From the NCBI GenBank assembly GCA_007244375.1, contig SCVW01000046.1, positions 1 to 64,000 on the forward strand: a DNA stretch of 64,000 nt, given 5' to 3'. Made by a program: the position numbers and the translations under genes. Source of the DNA: Smithella sp. (lineage in GTDB: Bacteria > Desulfobacterota > Syntrophia > Syntrophales > Smithellaceae). Positions 42,061-50,499 of this stretch are shown here, in pieces. The first letter of the stretch is position 1. Every line of letters begins with the position of its first letter. The notes below the pieces were generated by a model. The model worked only from the letters and a program-made list of their open reading frames with translations, had not been told where the DNA came from and did not search any database.

Positions 42061-43777
42061 ACTAGCCAAAACTGCCGGTTTCTGCATGGGAGTGCGCAGA
42101 GCTGTGGATATTGTCTTGGATATCGCCCAGCATGAAACCAGTCGTCACATTTATACTTACGGTCCGTTAATTCACAATCCCCAAACAATTGAGCTGCTCA
42201 AAAGCCGTGGCGTCAAGCCCATCGAAAATATCGAGGAAATAAAGGACAAAGAAAATGCCATTTTGATTATTCGTGCACACGGCATTGCTCCGGATGAAAG
42301 GAAAAAAATCAAAGAAAGCGGTATCAAAATAATTGACGCTACCTGTCCCAAGGTCGGCTACGTGCAATCTATCATTAAAAAACATACCGCCCTTGATTAC
42401 ACTGTGGTGATTGTGGGTGATAAGGAACATCCGGAAGTTGACGGCCTGTTGGGTTATACCGGGGGCCGCGGCATCATTATATCCGCTATAGATGATGTAG
42501 CTAAATTAACCTGCCCTGATAAAATTTGTGTTGTCGCTCAGACGACACAGGATTTTGATAATTACAGTAAGATTGTGGAAAAAATCAAAGAGCTTTGTCC
42601 TCAGGCGGTTGTCTTTAACACTATTTGTTCTTCCACGGAACAAAGACAGGCGGAAGTCATGGCAATGGCTGGTGAAATGGACGCGATGTTCATTGTCGGC
42701 GGAAAGAACAGCGCCAATACCAGAAGACTTGCCGATCTTGCACAAAAAAAACAATCTGCCACATTTCACATTGAAACTCCTTCCGATATGGAAAATATTA
42801 ACTTAGATCCCTACAATCGCATCGGGGTTTCAGCAGGCGCTTCCACACCCAACTGGATTATCGATCGGGTGATGGATAAAATTATGGAAGGTCAAAGCCG
42901 CAAGTTAAAAAAGATAGGCAGGTTGCTGAATCTCTGGATATCAGCAATCAAGACGGATATTTATTCTGCTGTTGGTGCCGGATGTCTCTGTATGGCCTGC
43001 ATGCTGCTGCAGGAAATGCCGGTAAATATTTCTTTTATTGTAATCGCCTCTTTTTTTGTCTACGCGATGCATGTTTTAAATCGGTTGCTTGGGCGCAAGC
43101 CAGCCGGTCTTGTCGGTTCTTTCCGTGAAGAAAGTTATCAGCGCTATGGTAAATTATATTTTTTTACTGCTTTATTTTCCATAGTGATTGCCCTCGCTTT
43201 GGCGCTGCAAAACGCGGTTTTGCCTTTCACTTTTTTATTTGTTATTTCTCTTGCCGGCATAATTTATAATATAAAAATTCTGCCCGGTAAATGGCACTTC
43301 CGCGGCTTAAAAGATTTGCCCGGTTCGAAAAATATATTTATGTCCGCTGCCTGGGGTATAGTAACGGCAATTTTACCGGTGTTGAACAAAGATTACACTT
43401 ATCATGCCGGTTTATTCGTTGCTTTTGATTTTACTTTTGGAATTGTTTTTATACGTTCGGCGATGTCGGATATTCTGGAAATCCAAAGTGATAAATTAAT
43501 AGGGCAGGAAACTATTCCTGTGTTTTTCGGCAGGGACAGGACAATAACCATTTTAAAGATCATTTCATTGATATTATTAGTTCTTCTTGTTTTTTCCTAT
43601 ATGGCAGGCTGGACATCATCTTTAAGCATTCTTCTGATTATTTGTATATTATATTTATGGATTTGTTTCCGGTTTTGTGATAAACAAACCGCCCTTTCCG
43701 GGGCTGTTAAGGAAGGTCTTCTGGAAACCGGTTATATCATGGCTGGTTTTTGTGTTCTCATATGGTATTTTTTCTGA
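42050..43777 (+). CDS. ispH: IspH (HMBPP reductase) fused to a UbiA-like membrane prenyltransferase
   Basis: A 575-residue fusion. Residues 1-~281 are a complete IspH: the three [4Fe-4S] ligands are Cys12 (GFCMGVRRAV), Cys99 (DATCP) and Cys193 (TICSST), with His42, His77 and His127 in their usual places. It reduces HMBPP to IPP and DMAPP, the last MEP step. Residues ~290-575 form about eight membrane segments of UbiA type. The second Asp-rich motif is clear (SDILEIQSDKLIGQETIP, 473-490), but the first, normally NRxxDxxxD, reads NRLLGRKPAG (344-353). The joined domain would attach a prenyl chain to an unknown acceptor, perhaps with altered chemistry. Start overlaps tlyA. Confidence 0.88.
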   Translation: MEIKLAKTAGFCMGVRRAVDIVLDIAQHETSRHIYTYGPLIHNPQTIELLKSRGVKPIENIEEIKDKENAILIIRAHGIAPDERKKIKESGIKIIDATCPKVGYVQSIIKKHTALDYTVVIVGDKEHPEVDGLLGYTGGRGIIISAIDDVAKLTCPDKICVVAQTTQDFDNYSKIVEKIKELCPQAVVFNTICSSTEQRQAEVMAMAGEMDAMFIVGGKNSANTRRLADLAQKKQSATFHIETPSDMENINLDPYNRIGVSAGASTPNWIIDRVMDKIMEGQSRKLKKIGRLLNLWISAIKTDIYSAVGAGCLCMACMLLQEMPVNISFIVIASFFVYAMHVLNRLLGRKPAGLVGSFREESYQRYGKLYFFTALFSIVIALALALQNAVLPFTFLFVISLAGIIYNIKILPGKWHFRGLKDLPGSKNIFMSAAWGIVTAILPVLNKDYTYHAGLFVAFDFTFGIVFIRSAMSDILEIQSDKLIGQETIPVFFGRDRTITILKIISLILLVLLVFSYMAGWTSSLSILLIICILYLWICFRFCDKQTALSGAVKEGLLETGYIMAGFCVLIWYFF

Positions 43778-43815
43778 TAAAAGAATGTGCCTTAGTGAAA
43801 AAGGGGGTTAAAATT

Positions 43816-44415
43816 ATGAGAAAAAAATTGCTCTTAATGTTTGTTTTGGTGATTTTTGTTTTAACAGCAATTGCTTGCAGTGGACTGCGTTTTTCCCAGC
43901 TAGCGTCGGAAGCCGGTGATTTTCATCCCAAAAGAGTAATTATTTTCCCCTTGGAAATGGTTATGCCTGAAGGAACAAAAGAAGTAAGGGCGGAAGTCGA
44001 AAAAAATATTGAAGGTGCGCTTATTGAAAAGAAGTGGTTTACCTTTGTGGCAGGAACGGAAAATTTTAACAGACAGCTTCTGGCTAATGAGGAATTGAAT
44101 AAGGCGATGACGGAATATCTTGCTAAATTACAGACAGTTAATTTCTCCGATCCGGATTTGAGTAAAAAAATCGGCGAATTATTCAATGTTGATGCTTTTT
44201 TAATGGCCTCTGTTGATTCGTGGGATTATATAGTAGTGAAGGATGATAAAAAGGCGTTTGTCGGTATGACCATGAAATTATACGAAGCCTCCACCGGTAA
44301 ATTAATGTGGAAGGCCGGGTATGATATAAAGGAAGATTATATGTTGATCAAGCCTGATTTGACTAAAGTTGCCCGTGATGTTACTCGTAAATTGATTGCT
44401 TACATGCCTCATTAA
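43816..44415 (+). CDS. Putative lipoprotein
   Basis: A 199-residue protein with a lipoprotein signal peptide: KKLLLMFVLVIFVLTAIACSG, lipobox Cys near residue 20. The mature part is alpha/beta, with IIFPLEMVMPEGTKEVRAEVEKNIEGALIEKKWFTFV and FNVDAFLMASVDSWDYIVV and LYEASTGKLMWKAGYDI. This recalls CsgG/LPP20-like or outer-membrane assembly lipoproteins, but no family is claimed. ATG 43816 is selected by AAGGGGG upstream; the open frame before it overlaps the IspH-UbiA gene. Followed 39 bp later by nfu. Confidence 0.65.
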   Translation: MRKKLLLMFVLVIFVLTAIACSGLRFSQLASEAGDFHPKRVIIFPLEMVMPEGTKEVRAEVEKNIEGALIEKKWFTFVAGTENFNRQLLANEELNKAMTEYLAKLQTVNFSDPDLSKKIGELFNVDAFLMASVDSWDYIVVKDDKKAFVGMTMKLYEASTGKLMWKAGYDIKEDYMLIKPDLTKVARDVTRKLIAYMPH

Positions 44416-44454
44416 ACGGAAGAAATAATTTAAACCGATTAAAGGAAAATAATT

Positions 44455-44676
44455 ATGAAAGAGAAAGTACAAAAAGCTATTGAAATTATTAGACCAAATC
44501 TGCAGGCCGATGGCGGGGATGTAGAACTTGTAGATGTCAGCCCGGATGGAATAGTGAAAGTAAAGTTAACCGGTGCCTGTCACGGTTGTCCTATGGCTCA
44601 AATGACTTTAAAAGCAGGTATAGAAAAAGTTATTAAAGCGCAAGTTCCCGAAATAAAAGAAGTTGTGGCTGTTTAA
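44455..44676 (+). CDS. NifU C-terminal (NFU) domain Fe-S scaffold
   Basis: A 73-residue stand-alone NFU domain. It has IRPNLQADGGDVELVDV at the N-terminus and the cluster-binding CHGCPMAQMTLKAGIEK, with the CxxC that holds a [4Fe-4S] cluster in a dimer. Such proteins carry clusters to apo-enzymes. Its place between IspH (a [4Fe-4S] enzyme) and a ferredoxin gene is suggestive. AAAGGA precedes the ATG. Confidence 0.92.
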   Translation: MKEKVQKAIEIIRPNLQADGGDVELVDVSPDGIVKVKLTGACHGCPMAQMTLKAGIEKVIKAQVPEIKEVVAV

Positions 44677-44785
44677 CTATTTGTATTTTCTGAAGTAATT
44701 ATCCTGGCAAAACAATCTTGTTTTATCTTTGCTGTTTATGATAATGAGGATGCCAAATTAATTTCTATTTAGTTAATTGACAATT

Positions 44786-44810
44786 ATCGTTGGTTTTGAT
44801 TAACAACGAT
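44786..44810. promoter_or_regulatory. Inverted repeat over a -35-like box before the ferredoxin gene
   Basis: ATCGTTG (44786-44792) pairs with CAACGAT (44804-44810). A TTGACA box at 44777-44782 lies just upstream, so the repeat would cover the spacer and -10 area. No good -10 is visible, and the gap 44677-44882 contains no other feature. Confidence 0.3.
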
Positions 44811-44855
44811 TTACCGGCAAAAAATTGTTAGTGAATTTCAATTTTGTTGAAATAA

Positions 44856-45062
<207 letters not shown>

Positions 45063-45083
45063 ATTATTTATGGCGAAAATAAC

Positions 45084-45131
45084 AACCGGGAATAAATCCA
45101 TTCGAATACAGATATATTCCCGGTTTTCTTT
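45084..45131 (+). terminator. Rho-independent terminator after the ferredoxin gene
   Basis: AACCGGGAATA (45084-45094) pairs with TATTCCCGGTT (45115-45125), an 11 bp stem, followed by TTCTTTTG. It separates the isoprenoid/Fe-S block from the tmk operon. A TTGACA at 45139-45144 with TATTTG at 45161-45166 may be the tmk promoter. Confidence 0.85.
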
Positions 45132-45296
45132 TGATTCCTTGACATGGTATATCCGGCTCCTATTTGAAAAGGTGTCGTTTGCAAATCGTTTTTTACTTAC
45201 CGCTAAGTACGTCTGATTATCTTAAAAAGAATTGAGTTGTGTATTGTTGCTAATATGGATTAATTTTCCCCAAGTTGGGTGCGAGAGGTTGAAAAA

Positions 45297-45944
45297 GTGC
45301 AAAAATTCATAACCTTTGAGGGCATTGAAGGTTCAGGGAAATCAACTCAGATAAAACTTGTTGCCGAATATTTAAGTCAGAAGAATGTTTCTCTGATTGT
45401 TACTCAGGAACCTTCCGGGACTGAAATTGGCCGGAAAATCGGGGGTATCCTTTTTGACAGGAAAAATAATAATATGTGCGAGAAGACAGAGATGTTTCTG
45501 TTTTGCGCGGCACGGGCTCAACACGTTCGCGATGTAATTATGCCCGCATTAAAGCAAGGCAAAATCGTTTTATGCGATCGCTTTTCCGATGCTACATACG
45601 CTTATCAGGGTGCCGGTCGCGGCCTTGATGAGAAATTTATCGGGTTGGTCAACGATTATTCGTCAATGCTGTTGAAACCGGATTTGACTTTGCTTTTTGA
45701 TTTACCGGTGGAAGTCGGTCTGCAAAGGGCAAACAAACGCAATGATAATCTCAAGGAATCTTCTTCCATCGACAGATTTGAGAAAGAAACCTTGGATTTT
45801 CACAAAAAAATACGTGCAGGTTATCTCCGTTTGCTGAAAAATGATCCGGATCGTTTTTGCCTGATTGATGCGAACCGCGATGTGAACACGATTCAAAATG
45901 AAGTGCGCAAATATATTAGTAATTTTATTAATCTGAAAATTTGA
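45297..45944 (+). CDS. tmk: Thymidylate kinase
   Basis: Phosphorylates dTMP to dTDP. It has ~215 residues with P-loop FEGIEGSGKST, the DRx motif in CDRFSDATYAYQGAGRG, and the LID region KESSSIDRFEKETLDFHKKIRAGY. GTG 45297 is preferred because GAGAGG precedes it and it gives the normal N-terminus; GTG 45279 adds six residues. First gene of tmk-holB-ricT-metG, an arrangement common in bacteria. Confidence 0.94.
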   Translation: MQKFITFEGIEGSGKSTQIKLVAEYLSQKNVSLIVTQEPSGTEIGRKIGGILFDRKNNNMCEKTEMFLFCAARAQHVRDVIMPALKQGKIVLCDRFSDATYAYQGAGRGLDEKFIGLVNDYSSMLLKPDLTLLFDLPVEVGLQRANKRNDNLKESSSIDRFEKETLDFHKKIRAGYLRLLKNDPDRFCLIDANRDVNTIQNEVRKYISNFINLKI

Positions 45945-45966
45945 TTTTTTATAAGATCATATAATT

Positions 45967-46947
45967 ATGTCTTTTCATGATATATACGGTCATAAAAGAA
46001 AAATAGAAACTCTACGACAAGGTCTGGTTCAAAAACGGGTGGCGCATGCTTATCTTTTTAGCGGTATTTCCGCCATAGGCAAGAAAACTCTGGCCGTGGA
46101 ATTTGCCAAAGCTCTCAACTGTGAAAAAGAAGATAATCTCCATGATTCCTGCGGTGAATGCTCTTCCTGCAGAAAAATCCGGCGTAATAACCATCCCGAT
46201 GTCTTTTTCGTTGAGGCCGATGGTCAGTTCATTCGCATTAATGCCATTCGTGAAATTCAGGAACAAATGAAATGTAAACCGCTGGAAGCAAAACAGCGGG
46301 TTTTTATTATTGATGAAGCCGATAAAATGAACGATCAGGCGGCCAACGCGCTTTTGAAAATACTGGAGGAACCGTCCCTTTCCAATGTATTGATTTTGAT
46401 TACATCACGGCCATATTCAATGCTCCCGACGATCATTTCGCGCTGCCAACACTTTCGTTTCAATCCTCTACGCTTCGATATAGTAGCTAAATTTCTTGTC
46501 GACCGGATGAACATCAATGATCAAAAAGCTTTGCTTCTGGCTTCTTTGTCCGGCGGTTCGATTGGTCAGGCGTTGGAACTGAATAAAGATGATATAGTTA
46601 ATTATCGTACAGAACTTCTGGAATTGCTTTCCGGTACACGAAGAGATGATCCCTTCAGCTTAATTAATTTTGCATCTTTTTTGGGACAGGGGAAAAAGGA
46701 AATTAAAGAAGGGCTTGACATTCTCAACACTTTCTTCAGGGATGTTTTGATTTATAAAGAAACCAAAAAAAATGACATGTTGATCAATCAGGATAAAGCT
46801 TCCTTTATTTCCAATCATGCAGCGCGCTTGTCGGGAGAGCAAATTCTTCAGAATATTGAGCTGGTGGAACGGGCAGGAGAGACTATCGAGCAAAATGTCA
46901 ACAAATTATTGACATTGGAAGCAATGGCATTTAAGTTAAATTATTGA
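45967..46947 (+). CDS. holB: DNA polymerase III delta-prime subunit
   Basis: A 326-residue clamp-loader subunit of the AAA+ type. It has an unusual P-loop SGISAIGKKT, a zinc module CGECSSCRKIRRNNHPD, VFIIDEADKMNDQAANALLKILEEP and the SRC box TIISRCQHFRF. Delta-prime acts as a rigid stator in the clamp loader, so a modified P-loop is not unusual. Located between tmk and ricT; stop to next start is 23 bp. Confidence 0.93.
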   Translation: MSFHDIYGHKRKIETLRQGLVQKRVAHAYLFSGISAIGKKTLAVEFAKALNCEKEDNLHDSCGECSSCRKIRRNNHPDVFFVEADGQFIRINAIREIQEQMKCKPLEAKQRVFIIDEADKMNDQAANALLKILEEPSLSNVLILITSRPYSMLPTIISRCQHFRFNPLRFDIVAKFLVDRMNINDQKALLLASLSGGSIGQALELNKDDIVNYRTELLELLSGTRRDDPFSLINFASFLGQGKKEIKEGLDILNTFFRDVLIYKETKKNDMLINQDKASFISNHAARLSGEQILQNIELVERAGETIEQNVNKLLTLEAMAFKLNY

Positions 46948-46970
46948 TAAATAGAAGGCAGGGTAAAAAA

Positions 46971-47720
46971 TTGCTTGTAAATATTATTGGAATTAAATTT
47001 AAGGAAGAGGGCAGAATATATAATTTTAACGCCGACGATCTTATTCTTCACAAGAAAGATCAGGTTATTGTTAATACTGATAATGGTTTGTCGCTGGGAG
47101 TAGTTGCCGCTGATGTAAAAAGATGTCCGGCATCGGAAACGCCTGCGAATCTCAAGAAAGTTATCCGTAAAGTAACGGCTGAAGATTTAAAGCGTAAAGA
47201 AGAAAATGATAAACTGGAAGAAGATGCCCGCAGGTTTTGTCTGGAAAAAATTCAAAAACGGGAACTTTCCATGAAATTGATAGATGTGGAGTGCTCTTTT
47301 GAAAGGAATAAAATCATTTTTTACTTTACTGCTGAAAACAGAGTTGATTTTCGCGATCTGGTCAAAGACCTAGTCCAAAGATTCAAGATGCGAATAGAAC
47401 TGAAGCAAATCGGCGCCCGCCAGGAAACACGTATGACAAAAGGTATTGCCATTTGCGGCCGGATGGTTTGTTGTGCCGGAATTTTACAAAACCTGGAGAG
47501 GGTTACCGTTAAAATGGCTAAACAACAGAGTATGTCGCTGAATCCGGAAAAGATTTCCGGATTATGCGGCCGGTTGATGTGTTGCCTGGCTTTCGAAAAT
47601 GAGACGTACGCCGACCAAAAAAAATGTCCCAAATCTGCCAAGGCTAATGGTGGGGAAGTTTCGGAGGACAAGGAAACTATAGATTTGGAAAAAATGGATG
47701 AGTTCGACAATTTTCAATGA
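46971..47720 (+). CDS. ricT: PSP1 domain protein (RicT/YaaT-like)
   Basis: A ~249-residue PSP1/RicT protein. In Bacillus, RicT works with RicA and RicF as an Fe-S-containing complex that speeds RNA maturation and sporulation signalling. Signature residues are the Cys clusters CGRMVCCAGIL and LCGRLMCCLAFENE in the C-terminal half and KGIAICGR. TTG 46971 is preferred over TTG 46944 because AAGGCAGGG lies just upstream and it gives the family N-terminus LVNIIGIKF. Standard neighbour of holB. Confidence 0.88.
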   Translation: MLVNIIGIKFKEEGRIYNFNADDLILHKKDQVIVNTDNGLSLGVVAADVKRCPASETPANLKKVIRKVTAEDLKRKEENDKLEEDARRFCLEKIQKRELSMKLIDVECSFERNKIIFYFTAENRVDFRDLVKDLVQRFKMRIELKQIGARQETRMTKGIAICGRMVCCAGILQNLERVTVKMAKQQSMSLNPEKISGLCGRLMCCLAFENETYADQKKCPKSAKANGGEVSEDKETIDLEKMDEFDNFQ

Positions 47721-47743
47721 TTAGTGATAGGAATTATTTTTAT

Positions 47744-49645
47744 ATGTCAAAATCGTATTACATAACAACACCGATTTATTACGTCAATGCTTCACCGCAT
47801 ATAGGGCATGCTTATACTACAATAGTTGCCGATGTTTTAGCCAGATATCATCGCATGATAGGTGAAAAAACTTTTTTTGTCACAGGTACTGATGAACACG
47901 GCGATAAAATTGCCGAAGCCGCACAAAAAGCCGGAGTCACTCCTCAGGAATATGCGGACAAAATCAGCGCGCAGTTTCGCGCCCTTTGTCCGGAACTGGC
48001 AATCACCAATGATTATTTTATCAGGACAACCGATGCCAGTCATATCGAAACAGTACGTTATATTCTTCAGAAGGTTTATGATGCGGGTGATATTTATTTC
48101 GGCAGTTACGGCGGTTATTACTGCTTTGGCTGTGAAAGATTTCTAACGGAAAAGGAAATAGTCGATGGCAAGTGTCCTGAACACGGCAGGGAACCGAAGT
48201 ATATCGAGGAAAAAAATTATTTCTTCAAGATGAGCAAATATCAGAAATGGCTGATTGATCATATAAAGGACAATCTTGAATTTATCCGGCCGGAAAGATA
48301 TAGAAATGAAGCGCTGGCATTTTTGCGCGATCCACTGGAAGACCTTTGCATATCACGTCCCAAATCCCGTTTGGAATGGGGAATTACTCTGCCGTTTGAT
48401 GAAAACTATGTGACATATGTCTGGTTTGATGCTCTGATTAATTACGTCACCGCTTTAGGTTATCCCGATGGTGAAAAATTTAAAACATTCTGGCCCGTGG
48501 CCGAACATCTTATTGCCAAAGATATTCTGAAGCCACACGGCATTTACTGGCCGACAATGCTCAAGTCAGCCGGTATTGAACCTTATCAGCATTTGAATGT
48601 GCATGGTTACTGGAATTCCGATCAGAGTAAAATGTCCAAAAGTCTTGGTAATATTGTCCGGCCTCTTGATTTAAAGGATAAATACGGCTTGGATGCGTTT
48701 CGTTATTTCCTTTTAAGAGATATGGTTTTCGGGTTGGATTCCAATTTTTCTGAAGAAGCTTTTGTCCAGCGTTTAAATTCCGATTTGGCCAATGATTTGG
48801 GTAATCTGGTCAGCCGTACTATTACCATGGCTGTTAAATATTGTGACGGCAAAGTACCCCAGATTGATCGAAAGAAAAGAGATTCTGTCTTGTATGATGC
48901 CGCTTTAAATGCCGTTGCCGAAGTTAAATCAAGCTTTAGGGGTATGACACTACATAAAGCATTGATTGCTATCTGGGATTTTATCAATGTCACCAATAAG
49001 TACATTGTCGAAAATGAACCGTGGACTTTAGGCAAAGATCCGGCCAACAAAGAAAAACTGACGTTAATAATGTATAATCTGCTGGTGGCCTTGCGTTCGA
49101 TTGCTATTTTGCTTATGCCTTTCATGCCGCAAACCGCAGAGAAAATTTTACGGCAAATCGGAGCAGATCAATCTGACAAACGGGATCTGGCAAGTATTAA
49201 TAAAGAAGACTCTTTGACTGCGGGCAGTCTTTTGATTCGTGAAGAATCGTTATTCCCGCGCATCAGTCAGGAGAAAGATTTAAGTCATGCTTCAGTTAAA
49301 AATAATTCCGTAATTAATTTGAAGCCGGAAATAGACTATGCGGAATTTGCCAAGGTTGATTTACGTGTAGGAGAAATTCTGACAGCAGAGGCTGTTCCCA
49401 AGTCCAGTAAGCTTATCAAACTTAAGGTTGATATCGGTGAAGAACGGACAATTGTTGCCGGCATTGCCAAGGATTACACTCCGACGGAATTAATCGGCAA
49501 AAAAATAGTGATTGTTGCCAATTTAAAACCGGCAAAATTAATGGGAGTAGAATCTTACGGTATGCTTTTAGCCAGTGATACTGAAAACGGACTGACCGTT
49601 CTGACTTTTGATCGCGAACCCAAAAAGGGAGCAAAAATCAGATAA
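47744..49645 (+). CDS. metG: Methionyl-tRNA synthetase with C-terminal tRNA-binding domain
   Basis: Charges tRNA-Met. The ~633-residue protein has the class I HIGH motif in ASPHIGHAYT, a zinc knuckle CFGCERF...CPEHG, the KMSKS loop as KMSKSLGN, and an anticodon-binding helical domain. A C-terminal EMAPII-like tRNA-binding domain follows (DYAEFAKVDLRVGEILTAEAVPKSSKLIKLKVDIG). ATG 47744 gives the usual N-terminus; the frame opens 27 bp earlier inside the ricT end. Confidence 0.95.
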   Translation: MSKSYYITTPIYYVNASPHIGHAYTTIVADVLARYHRMIGEKTFFVTGTDEHGDKIAEAAQKAGVTPQEYADKISAQFRALCPELAITNDYFIRTTDASHIETVRYILQKVYDAGDIYFGSYGGYYCFGCERFLTEKEIVDGKCPEHGREPKYIEEKNYFFKMSKYQKWLIDHIKDNLEFIRPERYRNEALAFLRDPLEDLCISRPKSRLEWGITLPFDENYVTYVWFDALINYVTALGYPDGEKFKTFWPVAEHLIAKDILKPHGIYWPTMLKSAGIEPYQHLNVHGYWNSDQSKMSKSLGNIVRPLDLKDKYGLDAFRYFLLRDMVFGLDSNFSEEAFVQRLNSDLANDLGNLVSRTITMAVKYCDGKVPQIDRKKRDSVLYDAALNAVAEVKSSFRGMTLHKALIAIWDFINVTNKYIVENEPWTLGKDPANKEKLTLIMYNLLVALRSIAILLMPFMPQTAEKILRQIGADQSDKRDLASINKEDSLTAGSLLIREESLFPRISQEKDLSHASVKNNSVINLKPEIDYAEFAKVDLRVGEILTAEAVPKSSKLIKLKVDIGEERTIVAGIAKDYTPTELIGKKIVIVANLKPAKLMGVESYGMLLASDTENGLTVLTFDREPKKGAKIR

Positions 49646-49680
49646 CAGTGTTGCTGTATAAAAACCTGTCAACTGCTTTT

Positions 49681-50379
49681 TTAGTCTTTTAAAAGTCTTT
49701 CAATCGCAGGAAGATCAAATCCGTCAACTACCTGACCTTTAATGTAAAATAAAGGAGTTCCTCTGGCTCCTATTTGTGAAACAAGCTGCATGTGCGTTTT
49801 AACGGTTTCATCCACTTTTTTATCCGTGCAGACAGGCAGAGCGGCGTTATTATCGAACTTTCCGTTCATGACATCGTCATAAGTCTTTAATACATTTTTT
49901 GAACACAAAGTGTATTTGATTTTATCTGCCGATTCTTTAGATAGCGGGAAAAAGAAAACATACAGAGTAACGTCCTGCCGTTGAGAAAAGAATTTATAAG
50001 CCTGACGGCAGTGGTAGCAATTGGGGTCCATGAATTCCACAACAGTAGTTTTTCCATTGCCTATTTTAAGAGCACTGTCCATCTGCAACTTGGCCATCTT
50101 TTGTGCCATTTTTTTGGAATAACTTTCCCTGGTTATATTTACTCCGTTTTTGGAAATCATCGGTCCGCCGATAATTACATCGTCTTTCGGCATGTAATAG
50201 TAAATCTGGTTGCCGTTATAGACTTCATAGACACCTCTAATAGCGGTGGGTGTTATGCTTTCGAAATTGTTTTTGGGGAAACTTTTCTTAAATTTGTCTG
50301 CTACAGGTATGTCTGCCGCAAAAAGACAAATCGGATATAGGAATATAAAACATAAGAGAGTTAATGTTATTTTTTTCAC
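49681..50379 (-). CDS. DsbC/DsbG-like periplasmic thiol-disulfide protein
   Basis: A 232-residue exported protein with signal peptide (KKITLTLLCFIFLYPICLFAA). An N-terminal dimerisation-like region (SFPKNNFESITPTAIRGVYEVYNGNQIYYY) is followed by a thioredoxin fold with active site CYHC in DPNCYHCRQAYKF and cis-Pro in GARGTPLFYIKG. That arrangement matches disulfide isomerases DsbC/DsbG. It starts at GTG 50379 with GGAGG upstream. Convergent with metG, monocistronic. Confidence 0.88.
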   Translation of the reverse strand: MKKITLTLLCFIFLYPICLFAADIPVADKFKKSFPKNNFESITPTAIRGVYEVYNGNQIYYYMPKDDVIIGGPMISKNGVNITRESYSKKMAQKMAKLQMDSALKIGNGKTTVVEFMDPNCYHCRQAYKFFSQRQDVTLYVFFFPLSKESADKIKYTLCSKNVLKTYDDVMNGKFDNNAALPVCTDKKVDETVKTHMQLVSQIGARGTPLFYIKGQVVDGFDLPAIERLLKD

Positions 50380-50499
50380 CGTCCGCCTCCTTCAAAAAAG
50401 TGTGGCGAAGTATAAATTTAAATCAAGTTCATGTCTAGCTAAAAAAATATGTCAATAGAAAAAAAGAGAAGGCGTAAAAATATGGTTGTGACTATTTGC

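Noticed and set aside
45967-46947. Altered P-loop of the clamp-loader delta-prime subunit as a sign of decay
   Set aside because: Delta-prime subunits often have modified nucleotide sites because they act as stators; the rest of the protein is intact.
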